From Brevibacillus borstelensis (GTDB lineage Bacteria; Bacillota; Bacilli; Brevibacillales; Brevibacillaceae), in contig NZ_RHHO01000012.1 of the NCBI RefSeq assembly GCF_003710865.1, forward strand, positions 1 through 64,000: 64,000 nt of DNA, written 5' to 3'. The notes under the pieces were generated by a model. It was not told the DNA's origin. It did no database searches and saw nothing but the letters and a program-made list of their open reading frames with translations. The translations under genes were made by a program, and so were the position numbers. Of this stretch, positions 29,255-38,325 are shown in pieces (positions within the stretch are counted from its first letter, which is position 1; each line of letters opens with the position of its first letter).

Positions 29255-30253
29255 CTACAGCGCACACTGCTCAATCTCAAAGCCAAGGTCCTCAATCATT
29301 TGATGATCAAGCGTTACCTCTTGCCCGGGCGTCGTCAAGTAATCCCCTACAAAAATGGAGTTGGCGGCATAAAGGGCCAGCGGCTGAAGCGTACGCAGAT
29401 TTTTCTCCCTGCCTCCCGCGACGCGGATCTCCTTTGAAGGGCAAATGAAGCGGAACAGGGCCAGCACCTTCAAGGCCTTCATTGCCGGTGTCCGTCCGCG
29501 ATTTTCCAACGGAGTGCCTGGGATGGCGTTGAGAAAATTAACGGGGATCGAATCTGCATCGATGCTCCTCAGGGCGACAGCCATTTCCACAATTTCTTCG
29601 TCCGTCTCTCCCATCCCGATGATCACTCCGGAACAAGGCGACAGCCCTGCCTGCTTGGCCGCCTCTACGGTTTCTACCCTCTGGTCGTAGGTGTGAGTGG
29701 ACGTGATCTGACCGTAATTGGACCGGCTGGTGTTTACATTGTGGTTGTAGCGGTGGACGCCTGCCTCTTTCAGGCGGGCCGCTTGCTCCGGCTTGAGGAT
29801 GCCCAGGCAGGCACATATTTTCAGCGGCATCGTCTCGCGGATCTCCCGTACTGCTTCGATCACCTGTTCCAGCTCGCGTTCCGTCGGTCCGCGGCCGGAT
29901 GCCACGATGCAGTATGTGCCCGCTTGCCTGTTCTGCGCCTCACGAGCACCGGCTATCAGTGTTTCCTTGTCTAAAAAGGCGTACTTTTCAATCGGAGCAT
30001 TGGACACGATGGACTGGGAGCAGTAACCGCAATCCTCCGGGCAAAGACCGCTTTTGGCATTGATGATCATGTTCAGCTTTACTTTTTTTCCATAGAAATG
30101 CTTGCGGACCTGAAAAGCCGCCTGCAGGATCGGCAGCGCCTCTTCATCGTCTGCTTGCAGAACGGAAAGCGCCTCCTCTTGTGTCAACAAATCTCCCTGC
30201 AGCGCTTTTTTGGCCAGTCGGCTCCAGTGCACCGTGTTCAGACTCACGCTCAT
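29255..30253 (-). CDS. bioB: Biotin synthase
   Basis: BioB is a radical SAM enzyme that inserts sulfur into dethiobiotin. The radical SAM cluster motif CPEDCGYCSQS (CxxxCxxC) is visible, followed by the YNHNVNTSRSNY segment that contacts substrate and the cluster region. Length is 332 aa, usual for the family. ATG 30253 lies 18 nt after bioD. Confidence 0.97.
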   Translation of the reverse strand: MSVSLNTVHWSRLAKKALQGDLLTQEEALSVLQADDEEALPILQAAFQVRKHFYGKKVKLNMIINAKSGLCPEDCGYCSQSIVSNAPIEKYAFLDKETLIAGAREAQNRQAGTYCIVASGRGPTERELEQVIEAVREIRETMPLKICACLGILKPEQAARLKEAGVHRYNHNVNTSRSNYGQITSTHTYDQRVETVEAAKQAGLSPCSGVIIGMGETDEEIVEMAVALRSIDADSIPVNFLNAIPGTPLENRGRTPAMKALKVLALFRFICPSKEIRVAGGREKNLRTLQPLALYAANSIFVGDYLTTPGQEVTLDHQMIEDLGFEIEQCAL

Positions 30254-30271
30254 GCTCTTTCTCTCCTCTTC

Positions 30272-31012
30272 TTATCGTGTGGAAATGGAAAACAGCTCTC
30301 GAATCTTTTCTGTATCGGCGTAAGCTCGTATCGCTTCTGTGACGGAGGTCTGCGAGATTTCCCCCTCCATCCAGGGGATTTGTCCCAGCACTTGCACTCC
30401 GGCGTACTCTTCGATCAAAGCGGCATTGCTCTCCATGCTTTTATCGCTGTCATTCGGGCGATAACCGTTCAGGATGACGCCTGCTACCCTGAGACCATGC
30501 TGACGGGCATAGGCCACAGAAAGAATCGTATGGTTAATCGTCCCTAGACCGGCCCTTGCCACAAGCAGTACCGGCATTCCCAGATAAGCCGCAAAATCGA
30601 CGATCAGCTCTGTCTTTGTCAGCGGCACGGCGAGTCCGCCCGCCCCCTCCACCAGAAGAGCCTTGTATTTCTGTTTCAGCGGTTCTCCTGCTGCTGCGAC
30701 CCGGGGCAATGAAAGCGCAACTCCCTCAGCCTCCGCAGCGAGCAGAGGAGCAAGCGGAGCGGAAAAAGAAAAGGGAGCAATCTCTTCTGGTGCATCACTG
30801 ACACCCGAAATGGCGCGGAGCAGATAGGAGTCCCGCATTTCCTCGGTTTCTCCTCCTGACTGAACCGGCTTGTAAACCCCTATTTCAAGTCCGTCCGCTC
30901 GCAGGACGGCTGCCAGACCGGCGGTGATTATCGTTTTTCCGACACCCGTATCCGTTCCGGAAACAAAAAGTCCTGTCCATTTCACCGGCTTATCGGCTGC
31001 GACATCGCTCAT
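30272..31012 (-). CDS. bioD: Dethiobiotin synthase
   Basis: BioD closes the ureido ring of dethiobiotin using ATP and CO2. The N-terminal P-loop GTDTGVGKT and the catalytic VYKPVQSG segment (with the key Lys) are visible, as is [13 protein letters not shown]. The 246-aa protein is of ordinary length. Its ATG overlaps the bioA stop by 4 nt. Confidence 0.96.
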   Translation of the reverse strand: MSDVAADKPVKWTGLFVSGTDTGVGKTIITAGLAAVLRADGLEIGVYKPVQSGGETEEMRDSYLLRAISGVSDAPEEIAPFSFSAPLAPLLAAEAEGVALSLPRVAAAGEPLKQKYKALLVEGAGGLAVPLTKTELIVDFAAYLGMPVLLVARAGLGTINHTILSVAYARQHGLRVAGVILNGYRPNDSDKSMESNAALIEEYAGVQVLGQIPWMEGEISQTSVTEAIRAYADTEKIRELFSISTR

Positions 31013-32364
31013 CCTTCCGTCACCTCCCGGATCGAGGCCGCCAAAATGTCGACCATCGCGGCCAGGTCATCCTCTGTGCTGACCAGCGGCGGTATGAGCA
31101 CGATCACGTTCCCGAGCGGTCTTGTCAGCAGCCCTCGTTCGCGGGCCGATTTCGTCACCCGCACACCGATGCGCTCATTCCAGTGGTAGCTTTCCTTTGT
31201 GTGTTTGTCGCGTACAAGCTCGATCCCGACCATGAATCCTTTTTGCCGGACCTCGCCTACGTGCGGGAATGCCGCCAGCGGCCTTAGCATTTCCCCCAGC
31301 TTCTCCGATTTTGGGGCTACCTCATCGACAAGCCTCCGCTGTTCCATCAGTCGCAAATTGGCCAGGGCGACTGCGCAGCCGAGCGGGTTCCCCGTGTAGG
31401 AATGCCCGTGGAAAAAGGTTTTCTGTTCTTCGTAATCCGCGTAAAAGGCTTGGTACACCCGCTCTGTGGTCATTGTGGCAGCGACAGGCAAATAACCGCC
31501 GGTAATGCCCTTGGCGATCGTCATAATATCCGGTACAACCCCTTCATGCTCGCAGGCGAACATTTTCCCCGTACGGCCAAATCCGGTCGCCACCTCGTCC
31601 GCGATGAGCAGCACATCGTACTTCTTCGCCAGTTCCGCCATTTTTTGAAGGCAGCCATCCGGCATCAAAATCATCCCGCTCGCTCCCTGGACGACCGGCT
31701 CGACGATCAGCGCTGCGATCTCGTCCGCTTTTTCTTCCAGGAGCTGCTCGAGACAGGCTATTGTCGTATCTGCTGCCGATTTTTCGCCCTCGTGGCGATA
31801 CGGGTACGGATACGGAATCGTGTACGGGGAAAACAGCAACGGTCGGTATACCTCGTGGTACAGCGGGATTGCCCCTACGCTGACTGCACCGATGGTATCC
31901 CCGTGATAAGCGTTTTTCATGGTGATAAAGGAGCGCTTGCCGGTTTTGCCGAGATTTTGCCAGTATTGAAACGCCATCTTGATCGCGATCTCCACTGCCG
32001 TAGCGCCGCTGTCGGAGTAAAACACCTTGGTCAAACCTGGAGGCGCGATCCGAACGAGCTGCTCAGCCAGCAGGATCGACGGGATGTTCGCCATCCCCAG
32101 CAAAGTGGAATGCGCGACCTGGTTCAGTTGGTCGACAATGGCCTGATTCAACTCCGGCACATTGTGTCCGTGGACGTTGAGCCAGACGGATGAAAACCCG
32201 TCGTAGTAGGCCTTTCCCTGGACATCGATCAGTTTGATGCCTTCTCCTCTGGCAATGATCACCGGGTCATCCGCTATGTAATCTTTCATTTGGGTGAACG
32301 GATTCCAGAGGTACTCCTTGTTTTTCCGCGCGAGCTCTTCGTAGCTGTACGGTGAAATAGACAT
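31009..32364 (-). CDS. bioA: Adenosylmethionine-8-amino-7-oxononanoate aminotransferase
   Basis: BioA makes 7,8-diaminopelargonic acid with PLP. The PLP Lys is in [17 protein letters not shown] and the Asp in [14 protein letters not shown]. The amino-donor in Bacillus BioA (BioK type) is lysine, in E. coli it is SAM; I cannot decide here. ATG 32364 has GGAGGAGGG 7 nt upstream; the frame is open a few codons more. It is the first gene of the biotin operon, just downstream of the BirA operator. Confidence 0.95.
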   Translation of the reverse strand: MSISPYSYEELARKNKEYLWNPFTQMKDYIADDPVIIARGEGIKLIDVQGKAYYDGFSSVWLNVHGHNVPELNQAIVDQLNQVAHSTLLGMANIPSILLAEQLVRIAPPGLTKVFYSDSGATAVEIAIKMAFQYWQNLGKTGKRSFITMKNAYHGDTIGAVSVGAIPLYHEVYRPLLFSPYTIPYPYPYRHEGEKSAADTTIACLEQLLEEKADEIAALIVEPVVQGASGMILMPDGCLQKMAELAKKYDVLLIADEVATGFGRTGKMFACEHEGVVPDIMTIAKGITGGYLPVAATMTTERVYQAFYADYEEQKTFFHGHSYTGNPLGCAVALANLRLMEQRRLVDEVAPKSEKLGEMLRPLAAFPHVGEVRQKGFMVGIELVRDKHTKESYHWNERIGVRVTKSARERGLLTRPLGNVIVLIPPLVSTEDDLAAMVDILAASIREVTEG

Positions 32365-32386
32365 GGAACAGCCCTCCTCCAAATTT

Positions 32387-32421
32387 ATTTGTTAACCATT
32401 TAGTAAAATTAGTTAACAAAT
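32387..32421. promoter_or_regulatory. BirA operator
   Basis: ATTTGTTAACCA, 11 nt, TAGTTAACAAAT forms an almost perfect inverted repeat centred on 32404. Both arms match the TTGTTAAC half-site that BirA recognises in Firmicutes. The operator lies just downstream of the -10 of the bioA promoter and before the bioA SD, so BirA bound to biotinoyl-AMP would block transcription of the bio operon. Confidence 0.9.
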
Positions 32422-32423
32422 AA

Positions 32424-32452
32424 AGTATACCTGCCTCCTTTGTTTTCCTCAA
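32424..32452 (-). promoter_or_regulatory. Sigma-A promoter of the biotin operon
   Basis: On the minus strand TTGAGG, 17 nt, TATACT. The operator at 32387-32421 begins 2 bp after the -10 and so covers the start point. Confidence 0.8.
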
Positions 32453-32475
32453 TAGACTGTTAGGAGCAGAAACAC

Positions 32476-32513
32476 AAAAAACCGGCCTCTTCACTTTAAG
32501 AAGAAGCCGGTTT
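32476..32513 (-). terminator. Intrinsic terminator of the SLH protein gene
   Basis: AAACCGGC and GCCGGTTT arms, extended by CTTC/GAAG, followed by a T-run on the minus strand. It lies between the SLH gene and the bio promoter. Confidence 0.9.
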
Positions 32514-32521
32514 TACAGGTG

Positions 32522-35500
32522 CTACGATTTGTTCAATATCCGATACAGCGCGACGACAGTAACTGCCCGGGTCGCCGGTTTATTCGGTTCAAATTTGCTG
32601 CCCAGCGGGTCTATCAGTCCCTGGCCTACCGTGTTGTTGATCGACTGGGTCGCCCAGGATGGCCACGACTTTTTGTCCGACATCGCTTTGGCAGGAGTCG
32701 CCTTTTTCTTCAGTACACGGTCCAGAATAACGGCTGCCTCTGCCCGGGTCACAGGCTGATCCGGACGGAAGGTGTTGTCCGGGTAGCCTTTTACTAGCCC
32801 TTTGGCAATCGCTACTTGGACTGCTCCCTGGGCATAGGCCGGAACTTTGTCCTTGAAGCTCAGCTTGGGCGACGCTGGCAGCTCCCAGTTAAAGGTACGG
32901 GCCAAAAGCGTGACGTACTGGGCCCTGGTGAGGGCGACCTCGGGACCAAACGTCGTTTCCGTCAGCCCCTTTACGTACCCTTTTTCAGCCATCCAGGTGA
33001 TTTCCTTCTTGGCTGCGTGTTTGGAAATGTCCGTAAAGGCTGCACTGCCGCCCGCACCATCCAGATAGTACGGAATGTAGGTACCGTAGTCATTTACCTC
33101 GTAGACCCACTGTCCCTGCGCATTTCTCGTACCGAGCAGCGGGTCAAACGTCTTGTTGATTTCGTTTACGTACAGGAGACCTACTCCTTTGCCGGCGATC
33201 CAGTTCTTCGGCGTCAAGGTCAATGTCAGCGGAGATGTGGTGATTCTGTCATCCTGACCGTCTTTGTACGTCTCCGGCTTGATCGTAAAGGAGTAGTCAG
33301 CCGGGACATAGCCTGGAAGCGGCTGCGGCACGATCGAATTTACTTTGATCGAAGCCATGTCCAGGAAAGGCGCTGTACGCTCAAACGAGTAGCCCAGATC
33401 GAGCTCTGCTCCCAGCGAGAGCGTTCCCGGCACCTCTGGAACGACGTTGGTTCCTTTCGGCGCTGTCCCTGCGGAGCCTGGCATAATGAGCGAGACTTCG
33501 TCAAAGTACAGCGTGCCTTTGTCTTGCTGGTGGCCGTCTTCCGGACGATCCACAACGTAGATGCTCTTCAACTGCAGCGGATAGGCCACGTTTGCCGGGA
33601 AGTAGCCTTTTACCTGCTTCCATCCGGTCCAGTCAATCTCTTGGGCCAGATCGACGTAGACAGGCTTGCCGTGGGCGTCAATTACTTCGGCCCGCAGCCA
33701 ATGCTTGCTGTTGTCGCCGTTTACCCACAGGCCCAGACCGATCGGCTTGCCCGGGATCTGCTGCGGCTGGGCGGCGATCCGGCCGTAGGCAAAGCGCAAC
33801 TGGCCTTGAGGCGCTCCGGTGAAGTTGTACGCCAGCTTGGCTGACTTGTGCGTCCGGAATACAGGATCGGATACTGCCGTAAACGAACCATGCGAACTCA
33901 GCGACTCAGGGATGGATGCGTGGTGCATGCCTGCCTGATTGTCAAAGGTGATCCACGGCTGTTCCAGCTGACCTACGGTAAACGGAACATTGGTCGCTAC
34001 GCCATCGTATACGACGGTCAAGGTGCCGTTGCCCGTCTCTTCGCCTGCGATCAGCTGCAGCTGGTCGTTTACAGACGCTACCTGGGAATCCACGCTGGTC
34101 TGGACGCTGAGCGGCGTCGCCTGCACCAATTGACCTTTTTTCGTCTTGATTTTCACGTCGAGTGTGAGCGTTTGGCCCGGTGCGACAGAAATCGGGTTAG
34201 GCGACACGACTATCTGCTGCACTTCGCTTCCGGAGATTACGTGAACCTCTTTTTGCTGCGCGACGCTTCCCGATCTCGCCGTAAAGGCAATCTGCCCGGA
34301 TTTCATCGGCGTGAACTTGTTGCCGGTAAACGAACCGGCATCTGGTTGGTTTGCCTGCCAGGAGATCATCGAAGGATCAATGGCGTATGGCTGGTAGTGA
34401 GTATCGTACGCTTTGGTTGTAAATTCTGCCGTTTGGCCAATCAGCATCTCGGCCGGGCCATTGATGACAAAGCCCTTCAATTCTCCCGGAGGAGCTGTAT
34501 TGTAGACCGCCAGTCCCGTAGGCACTCGCCGCTCGGAACCTCCTGTCGTCTTGATTGCCAGGTTGGCTTGCGTATCGCCAAGCATCCGTACAGACATCGT
34601 GGTGGAGCCTCCACCGTCGAAGTTGACGGCCCGATATGAGCCAAGCTCGGCCATGATTTTGGCCAGCTCGTCCAAATAAACGCCATTGGTGCCGTCAATT
34701 GTCACCATCAACAACGTTTTTCCATCCTGTGTGATGCCGACAGCCGTCCGCGCATTCAGAGACACGATCGATTTGTCCGCCTGAAACGACGTAAGCGCCC
34801 TGCCCTGGTCAACCAGCAGGACGTTCCCGCCAACCGCCTGCGCCCAATCGTGGCTGTTCGGAGTAGTCTGATACTCGACATGAGCCGTCGATCCGACCGG
34901 GAAGTTCTGTTTCAGGAAATTGGCTGCTGTTCCATGCCCCCACAGCACATAGCCGTTGTAAGGGATGTAGAAGCCCGGTTGATTGATGCGTACTTCCTTC
35001 GCCACGTTGTCCACAAACAAGACCTCGACGACATCCTTGTAGCCGGGAATCGTACCCAGGCTTGTCTGGCCGAACGAAGGCGTGTACATGTTCAATTGGT
35101 TCATATGGCTCTTGCGATTGTCGCTGGGATTGTACTCTTCCTTGTTCACCCCTTGCAGCGGGAACGCATTGCCGTTTGGCGCCGTTACTTTGCCGGTAAA
35201 CCCAAACTTTTCGATCAGAGCCGTTTTGTCACTGGTAATCCCGAGGCTGTACCAGTAAGACACCAGCCCCATTGACGACACCAGTTCTTTGTCTTTCATG
35301 ACGATTCCGAATGGTGCGCCGCGTTTGGACATGTTGAAAAAGTCTGCATTAATCGCGGCAACCGCTCCTGTTTCCCGGGCCATCTGGGTAACGGTTTGAC
35401 GATCTGTCAGCTTTCCTTTCGTGCCATAGACCGGCTTTACCTCGACATAGGGGTTGGTCAAATCAACCTTGGTCACCATGACATTGATTTGTTTATCTGC

Positions 35501-35683
35501 AAAGGACTTCGTATATTTATGTAAGGTAGTACCTTCCCCAATGGTCGTTTGCCACATCAATTGCAGCATACTCGTCTCCGCCCGCGCCTGAGCCACATTG
35601 CTTGCCAGCGGCGCAAACGGAGCAAAAGCTCCCCAGGCCACAGCGGCAGCCGTGAGCAGCGACAAAACCTTCCGCGCTCTCAT
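32522..35683 (-). CDS. S-layer-homology protein with phosphodiester glycosidase (NAGPA-like) domain
   Basis: A 1053-aa exported protein. From the N-terminus: signal peptide (MRARKVLSLLTAAAVAWG..., ending near AQARA); a NAGPA-type phosphodiester glycosidase domain at about 120-390 with AVAAINADFFNMSKRGAPFG and the hallmark VNFDGGGSTTMSVR; Ig-like segments at about 400-600; a beta-sandwich carbohydrate-binding-like region at about 600-770 (ITFDNQAG... LYFDEVSL); and three SLH repeats at the C-terminus (FTDISKHAAKKEITWMAEKG; FKDKVPAYAQGAVQVAIAKG; a third ending in NKS). SLH repeats anchor to pyruvylated wall polymer. The enzyme would act on sugar phosphodiesters at the surface, possibly wall teichoic or other polymers; the substrate is not known. 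ATG 35683 follows GGAGAGGAG. Confidence 0.9.
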   Translation of the reverse strand: MRARKVLSLLTAAAVAWGAFAPFAPLASNVAQARAETSMLQLMWQTTIGEGTTLHKYTKSFADKQINVMVTKVDLTNPYVEVKPVYGTKGKLTDRQTVTQMARETGAVAAINADFFNMSKRGAPFGIVMKDKELVSSMGLVSYWYSLGITSDKTALIEKFGFTGKVTAPNGNAFPLQGVNKEEYNPSDNRKSHMNQLNMYTPSFGQTSLGTIPGYKDVVEVLFVDNVAKEVRINQPGFYIPYNGYVLWGHGTAANFLKQNFPVGSTAHVEYQTTPNSHDWAQAVGGNVLLVDQGRALTSFQADKSIVSLNARTAVGITQDGKTLLMVTIDGTNGVYLDELAKIMAELGSYRAVNFDGGGSTTMSVRMLGDTQANLAIKTTGGSERRVPTGLAVYNTAPPGELKGFVINGPAEMLIGQTAEFTTKAYDTHYQPYAIDPSMISWQANQPDAGSFTGNKFTPMKSGQIAFTARSGSVAQQKEVHVISGSEVQQIVVSPNPISVAPGQTLTLDVKIKTKKGQLVQATPLSVQTSVDSQVASVNDQLQLIAGEETGNGTLTVVYDGVATNVPFTVGQLEQPWITFDNQAGMHHASIPESLSSHGSFTAVSDPVFRTHKSAKLAYNFTGAPQGQLRFAYGRIAAQPQQIPGKPIGLGLWVNGDNSKHWLRAEVIDAHGKPVYVDLAQEIDWTGWKQVKGYFPANVAYPLQLKSIYVVDRPEDGHQQDKGTLYFDEVSLIMPGSAGTAPKGTNVVPEVPGTLSLGAELDLGYSFERTAPFLDMASIKVNSIVPQPLPGYVPADYSFTIKPETYKDGQDDRITTSPLTLTLTPKNWIAGKGVGLLYVNEINKTFDPLLGTRNAQGQWVYEVNDYGTYIPYYLDGAGGSAAFTDISKHAAKKEITWMAEKGYVKGLTETTFGPEVALTRAQYVTLLARTFNWELPASPKLSFKDKVPAYAQGAVQVAIAKGLVKGYPDNTFRPDQPVTRAEAAVILDRVLKKKATPAKAMSDKKSWPSWATQSINNTVGQGLIDPLGSKFEPNKPATRAVTVVALYRILNKS

Positions 35684-35806
35684 GTTGATAACTCCTCTCC
35701 CATTTCCTTCTCTGTGTCTGCTTATGTACACAACTATATAATAGACGCTGTGACAGGGGGGATAGTTTCGGTCTTCCATGCAGATTCCGCATTGGAAAAA
35801 CGAACC

Positions 35807-35825
35807 AATGTAAACATTTTACATT
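35807..35825. promoter_or_regulatory. Candidate operator: perfect inverted repeat
   Basis: AATGTAAA, 3 nt, TTTACATT: perfect 8-bp arms, about 124 bp upstream of the SLH protein start and between it and the wecB terminator. It looks like a repressor site, but I do not know the regulator. Confidence 0.45.
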
Positions 35826-35832
35826 GACATCG

Positions 35833-35863
35833 AAAAAGAGGCGCTGAAACCACGCGCCTCTTT
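35833..35863 (-). terminator. Intrinsic terminator of the upp-wecB unit
   Basis: AAAGAGGCGC and GCGCCTCTTT perfect 10-bp arms with a 9-nt loop, followed by T residues on the minus strand. It is nearly symmetrical and could act both ways. Confidence 0.92.
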
Positions 35864-35901
35864 GTTGTCCGTTCTCGTTGGGGTATGGAATTGGAATAGC
35901 G

Positions 35902-37050
35902 TTAGCGGCCGGGCGTAAACGGCTCGGGACGCTCCTGTCTCATGCCAAAGTGGTGAAGAATCGCCTCGACAATGCGGCGTGACGCTTCTCCGTCTCCATA
36001 CGGGTTGGCTGCCTGCGCCATCTCATGGTAGGCGGCGGCATCGCGCAGCAGGTGATCAGCCATCCGGTACACCTGATCTTCGTCCGTTCCTGCCAGCTTC
36101 AGCGTTCCAGCAGCGATTCCTTCCGGCCGCTCCGTCGTGTCGCGCAGCACCAGCACTGGAACACCGAGAGATGGAGCTTCTTCCTGGACTCCCCCCGAAT
36201 CCGTCAGGATCAGATGGGCACGGCGGGCGAAGTTGTGAAAATCAAAAGCATCCAGCGGCTCGATCAGATGAATGCGATCGTGACCGCCCAGCACCTCCTG
36301 CGCCACATCCTGGACAGCCGGGTTCAAGTGAACCGGATAGACGACAGCGATATCCTCATGCTCGTCGATCAGGCGTCTGACCGCACGGAAAATGCGGCGC
36401 ATCGGCTCGCCCAGATTCTCGCGGCGGTGAGCGGTCATCAGCACCATCTTTTTCCCCTGCACCCGATCCAGTACCGGATGGGTGTAATCGTCCCGGACTG
36501 TCGTTTTCAGTGCGTCGATCGCCGTGTTTCCGGTAATGTAGATGGACTCCTCCGGCTTGTTTTCCCGGCGCAGGTTGTCTGCGGAGCCTTCCGTCGGCGA
36601 AAAATGGAGATCTGCCATGACGCCAGTCAGTTGGCGGTTCATCTCCTCAGGGAACGGGGAATACTTGTCCCACGTGCGAAGCCCCGCCTCCACATGTCCG
36701 ATCGCCACCTGGTTGTAGAAGGCTGCCAGGCTGGCTACAAAGGTCGTGGTCGTATCGCCGTGAACGAGGACAATGTCTGGTTTTGTTTCCTTGATCACTT
36801 GGTCGAGCGCTTCAAGTGCCCGGGTCGTGATCTGCACAAGCGTCTGCCGGTCCTTCATGATGTTCAGGTCGATATCAGGCTGAATATGGAAAATCTCCAG
36901 CACCTGATCCAGCATTTGACGGTGCTGCGCTGTCACGCAAACAATCGGTTCGATGTGCTCTTCATGCTTGCTGAGCTCATGGACGAGCGGCGCCATTTTG
37001 ATCGCTTCCGGCCGCGTCCCGAAGACAGTCATCACTTTTAGCTTCTTCAT
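35902..37050 (-). CDS. wecB: UDP-N-acetylglucosamine 2-epimerase (non-hydrolysing)
   Basis: Converts UDP-GlcNAc to UDP-ManNAc for wall teichoic acid linkage units or other surface polymers. The 382-aa protein has KVMTVFGTRPEAIKMAPL at the N-terminus and the signature TDSGGVQEEAPSLGVPVLVL. The frame is open upstream, but ATG 37050 with AGGAGAGGG is clear. Its place after upp is the same as mnaA (yvyH) in B. subtilis; mnaA would be an equally good symbol. Confidence 0.95.
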   Translation of the reverse strand: MKKLKVMTVFGTRPEAIKMAPLVHELSKHEEHIEPIVCVTAQHRQMLDQVLEIFHIQPDIDLNIMKDRQTLVQITTRALEALDQVIKETKPDIVLVHGDTTTTFVASLAAFYNQVAIGHVEAGLRTWDKYSPFPEEMNRQLTGVMADLHFSPTEGSADNLRRENKPEESIYITGNTAIDALKTTVRDDYTHPVLDRVQGKKMVLMTAHRRENLGEPMRRIFRAVRRLIDEHEDIAVVYPVHLNPAVQDVAQEVLGGHDRIHLIEPLDAFDFHNFARRAHLILTDSGGVQEEAPSLGVPVLVLRDTTERPEGIAAGTLKLAGTDEDQVYRMADHLLRDAAAYHEMAQAANPYGDGEASRRIVEAILHHFGMRQERPEPFTPGR

Positions 37051-37063
37051 CGGATTCCCTCTC

Positions 37064-37693
37064 CTACTTTGTCCCAAACAGTCGGTCGCCGGCGTCGCCA
37101 AGACCCGGGATGATGTAGCCGTGATCGTTCAGGTACTCGTCAATAGCCGCTACGTAGATATCGACGTCAGGATGCTCGTCCTGGACCAGCTTGATGCCTT
37201 CCGGAGCTGCGATGAGGCACATCAGCTTCATGCTTTTCGCTCCGCGCTTTTTCAGGGCATCAATGGCCGCGGCAGCAGAGCCGCCGGTCGCCAGCATCGG
37301 GTCGATTACGATCAGTTCACGCTCCGCGATATCCGTCGGCAGCTTTACATAGTACTCTACGGGCTGCAGTGTGTCCGGATCGCGGTAAAGGCCCACGTGG
37401 CCTACCTTCGCAGCCGGGATCAGCTGCAGAATCCCGTCCACCATTCCCAGGCCTGCGCGGAGAATCGGGATCAGTCCCACTTTTTTACCGGCAATTACAC
37501 GCGCTTTGCAGGTTGCCACCGGCGTTTCGATGGTTGTCTCCTCCAGAGGCATATCTCGGGTGATCTCGTAAGCCATCAGTGTGGCTACCTCGTCCACCAG
37601 CTCGCGGAACTCTTTGGTTCCCGTGTTTTTGTCGCGGATGAATGTTACCTTATGCTGGATCAGCGGATGATCTAACACGTATACGCGGCTCAT
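37064..37693 (-). CDS. upp: Uracil phosphoribosyltransferase
   Basis: Upp salvages uracil to UMP with PRPP. The PRPP-binding motif is in [19 protein letters not shown] and the uracil site near the C-terminus in [19 protein letters not shown]. Length is 209 aa from ATG 37693, which has GGAGGA 6 nt upstream; the frame is open a little further. It has its own promoter and is followed by wecB after 13 nt. Confidence 0.97.
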   Translation of the reverse strand: MSRVYVLDHPLIQHKVTFIRDKNTGTKEFRELVDEVATLMAYEITRDMPLEETTIETPVATCKARVIAGKKVGLIPILRAGLGMVDGILQLIPAAKVGHVGLYRDPDTLQPVEYYVKLPTDIAERELIVIDPMLATGGSAAAAIDALKKRGAKSMKLMCLIAAPEGIKLVQDEHPDVDIYVAAIDEYLNDHGYIIPGLGDAGDRLFGTK

Positions 37694-37732
37694 GTATGTT
37701 CCTCCGTTTCCACTTGTCAATATATCCTTTCC

Positions 37733-37761
37733 ATAATAGCGGAGGGAGGGGCGGACGTCAA
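37733..37761 (-). promoter_or_regulatory. Sigma-A promoter of upp-wecB
   Basis: On the minus strand TTGACG, 17 nt, TATTAT, about 40 bp before the upp start. Confidence 0.8.
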
Positions 37762-37854
37762 TTTGCGTAATCTTTCGTCATTAGGGGCTTTGGTTCGACA
37801 CCTTTTTGGGCAAGAGCAATAATGAAAAGATCTTTGTTCGCGGCTTTGGTGGAG

Positions 37855-38063
37855 GAGATGAAAGCGGAGAAAACGCTCAGGGTTCGGTGGGACACTGCCT
37901 GGGGGTATGCGCTGTCCGGCCCTGCTCCAAAAGCGGAACGCGGCCAAAAGTCGTTGATTCTGGGGGTGTCTCAGAGGTTGGCCGCTAAAAGCGTGTTCCG
38001 CTTTTGGACCATGGCCTGGGAGGTGTCCCAAAGACCCTTCGCTTTTTTCTCCGCTTTCATCTC
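37855..38063. repeat. Long imperfect inverted repeat, possible structured RNA or MITE-like element
   Basis: The 632-bp gap between upp and glyA contains two arms that pair over about 90 bp. The outer 19 bp are perfect (37855-37873 with 38045-38063). Inside, TGGGACAC pairs with GTGTCCCA. The inner 14 bp, TCCAAAAGCGGAAC at 37926-37939, pair with 37995-38008, and GCGGCCAA pairs with TTGGCCGC. The loop is about 30 nt. No transposase, tRNA or known RNA family is recognisable. An open frame across it on the plus strand (37822-38202) has no good start signal. The rest of the gap (38064-38200) is without visible features. Confidence 0.85.
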
Positions 38064-38204
38064 TACATCCGTTGGGGTGGATCGGTCTTTGGGCTTTTCG
38101 TTGGCAAGATCGAAGAGGTGGAGGATAGATCGGACGGATGTACCTTGGCCGTTGCTTTTGTGTGGGCCTCGTAGCTTTTGGATGATTGGATGGTTTCTAT
38201 AGAC

Positions 38205-38240
38205 GAAAAAAGGCCCCGCTTATGCTTGCGAGGCCTTTTT
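38205..38240 (-). terminator. Intrinsic terminator of glyA
   Basis: AAAAAGGCC and GGCCTTTTT arms with GC extensions (CTCGC/GCGGG-type pairing, imperfect), followed by a T-run on the minus strand. Confidence 0.88.
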
Positions 38241-38325
38241 ACTATGTTTGCTATTTGTAATTTGCTAATGATGTCGCTTGATGTACTTGCAGGTGTACCG
38301 ACCTTATCTTTCCAGCCTTTCCCGC

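Noticed and set aside
37822-38202. 126-aa open frame on the plus strand
   Set aside because: It lies across the inverted repeat, has no SD and no recognisable domain; the pairing explains the sequence better.
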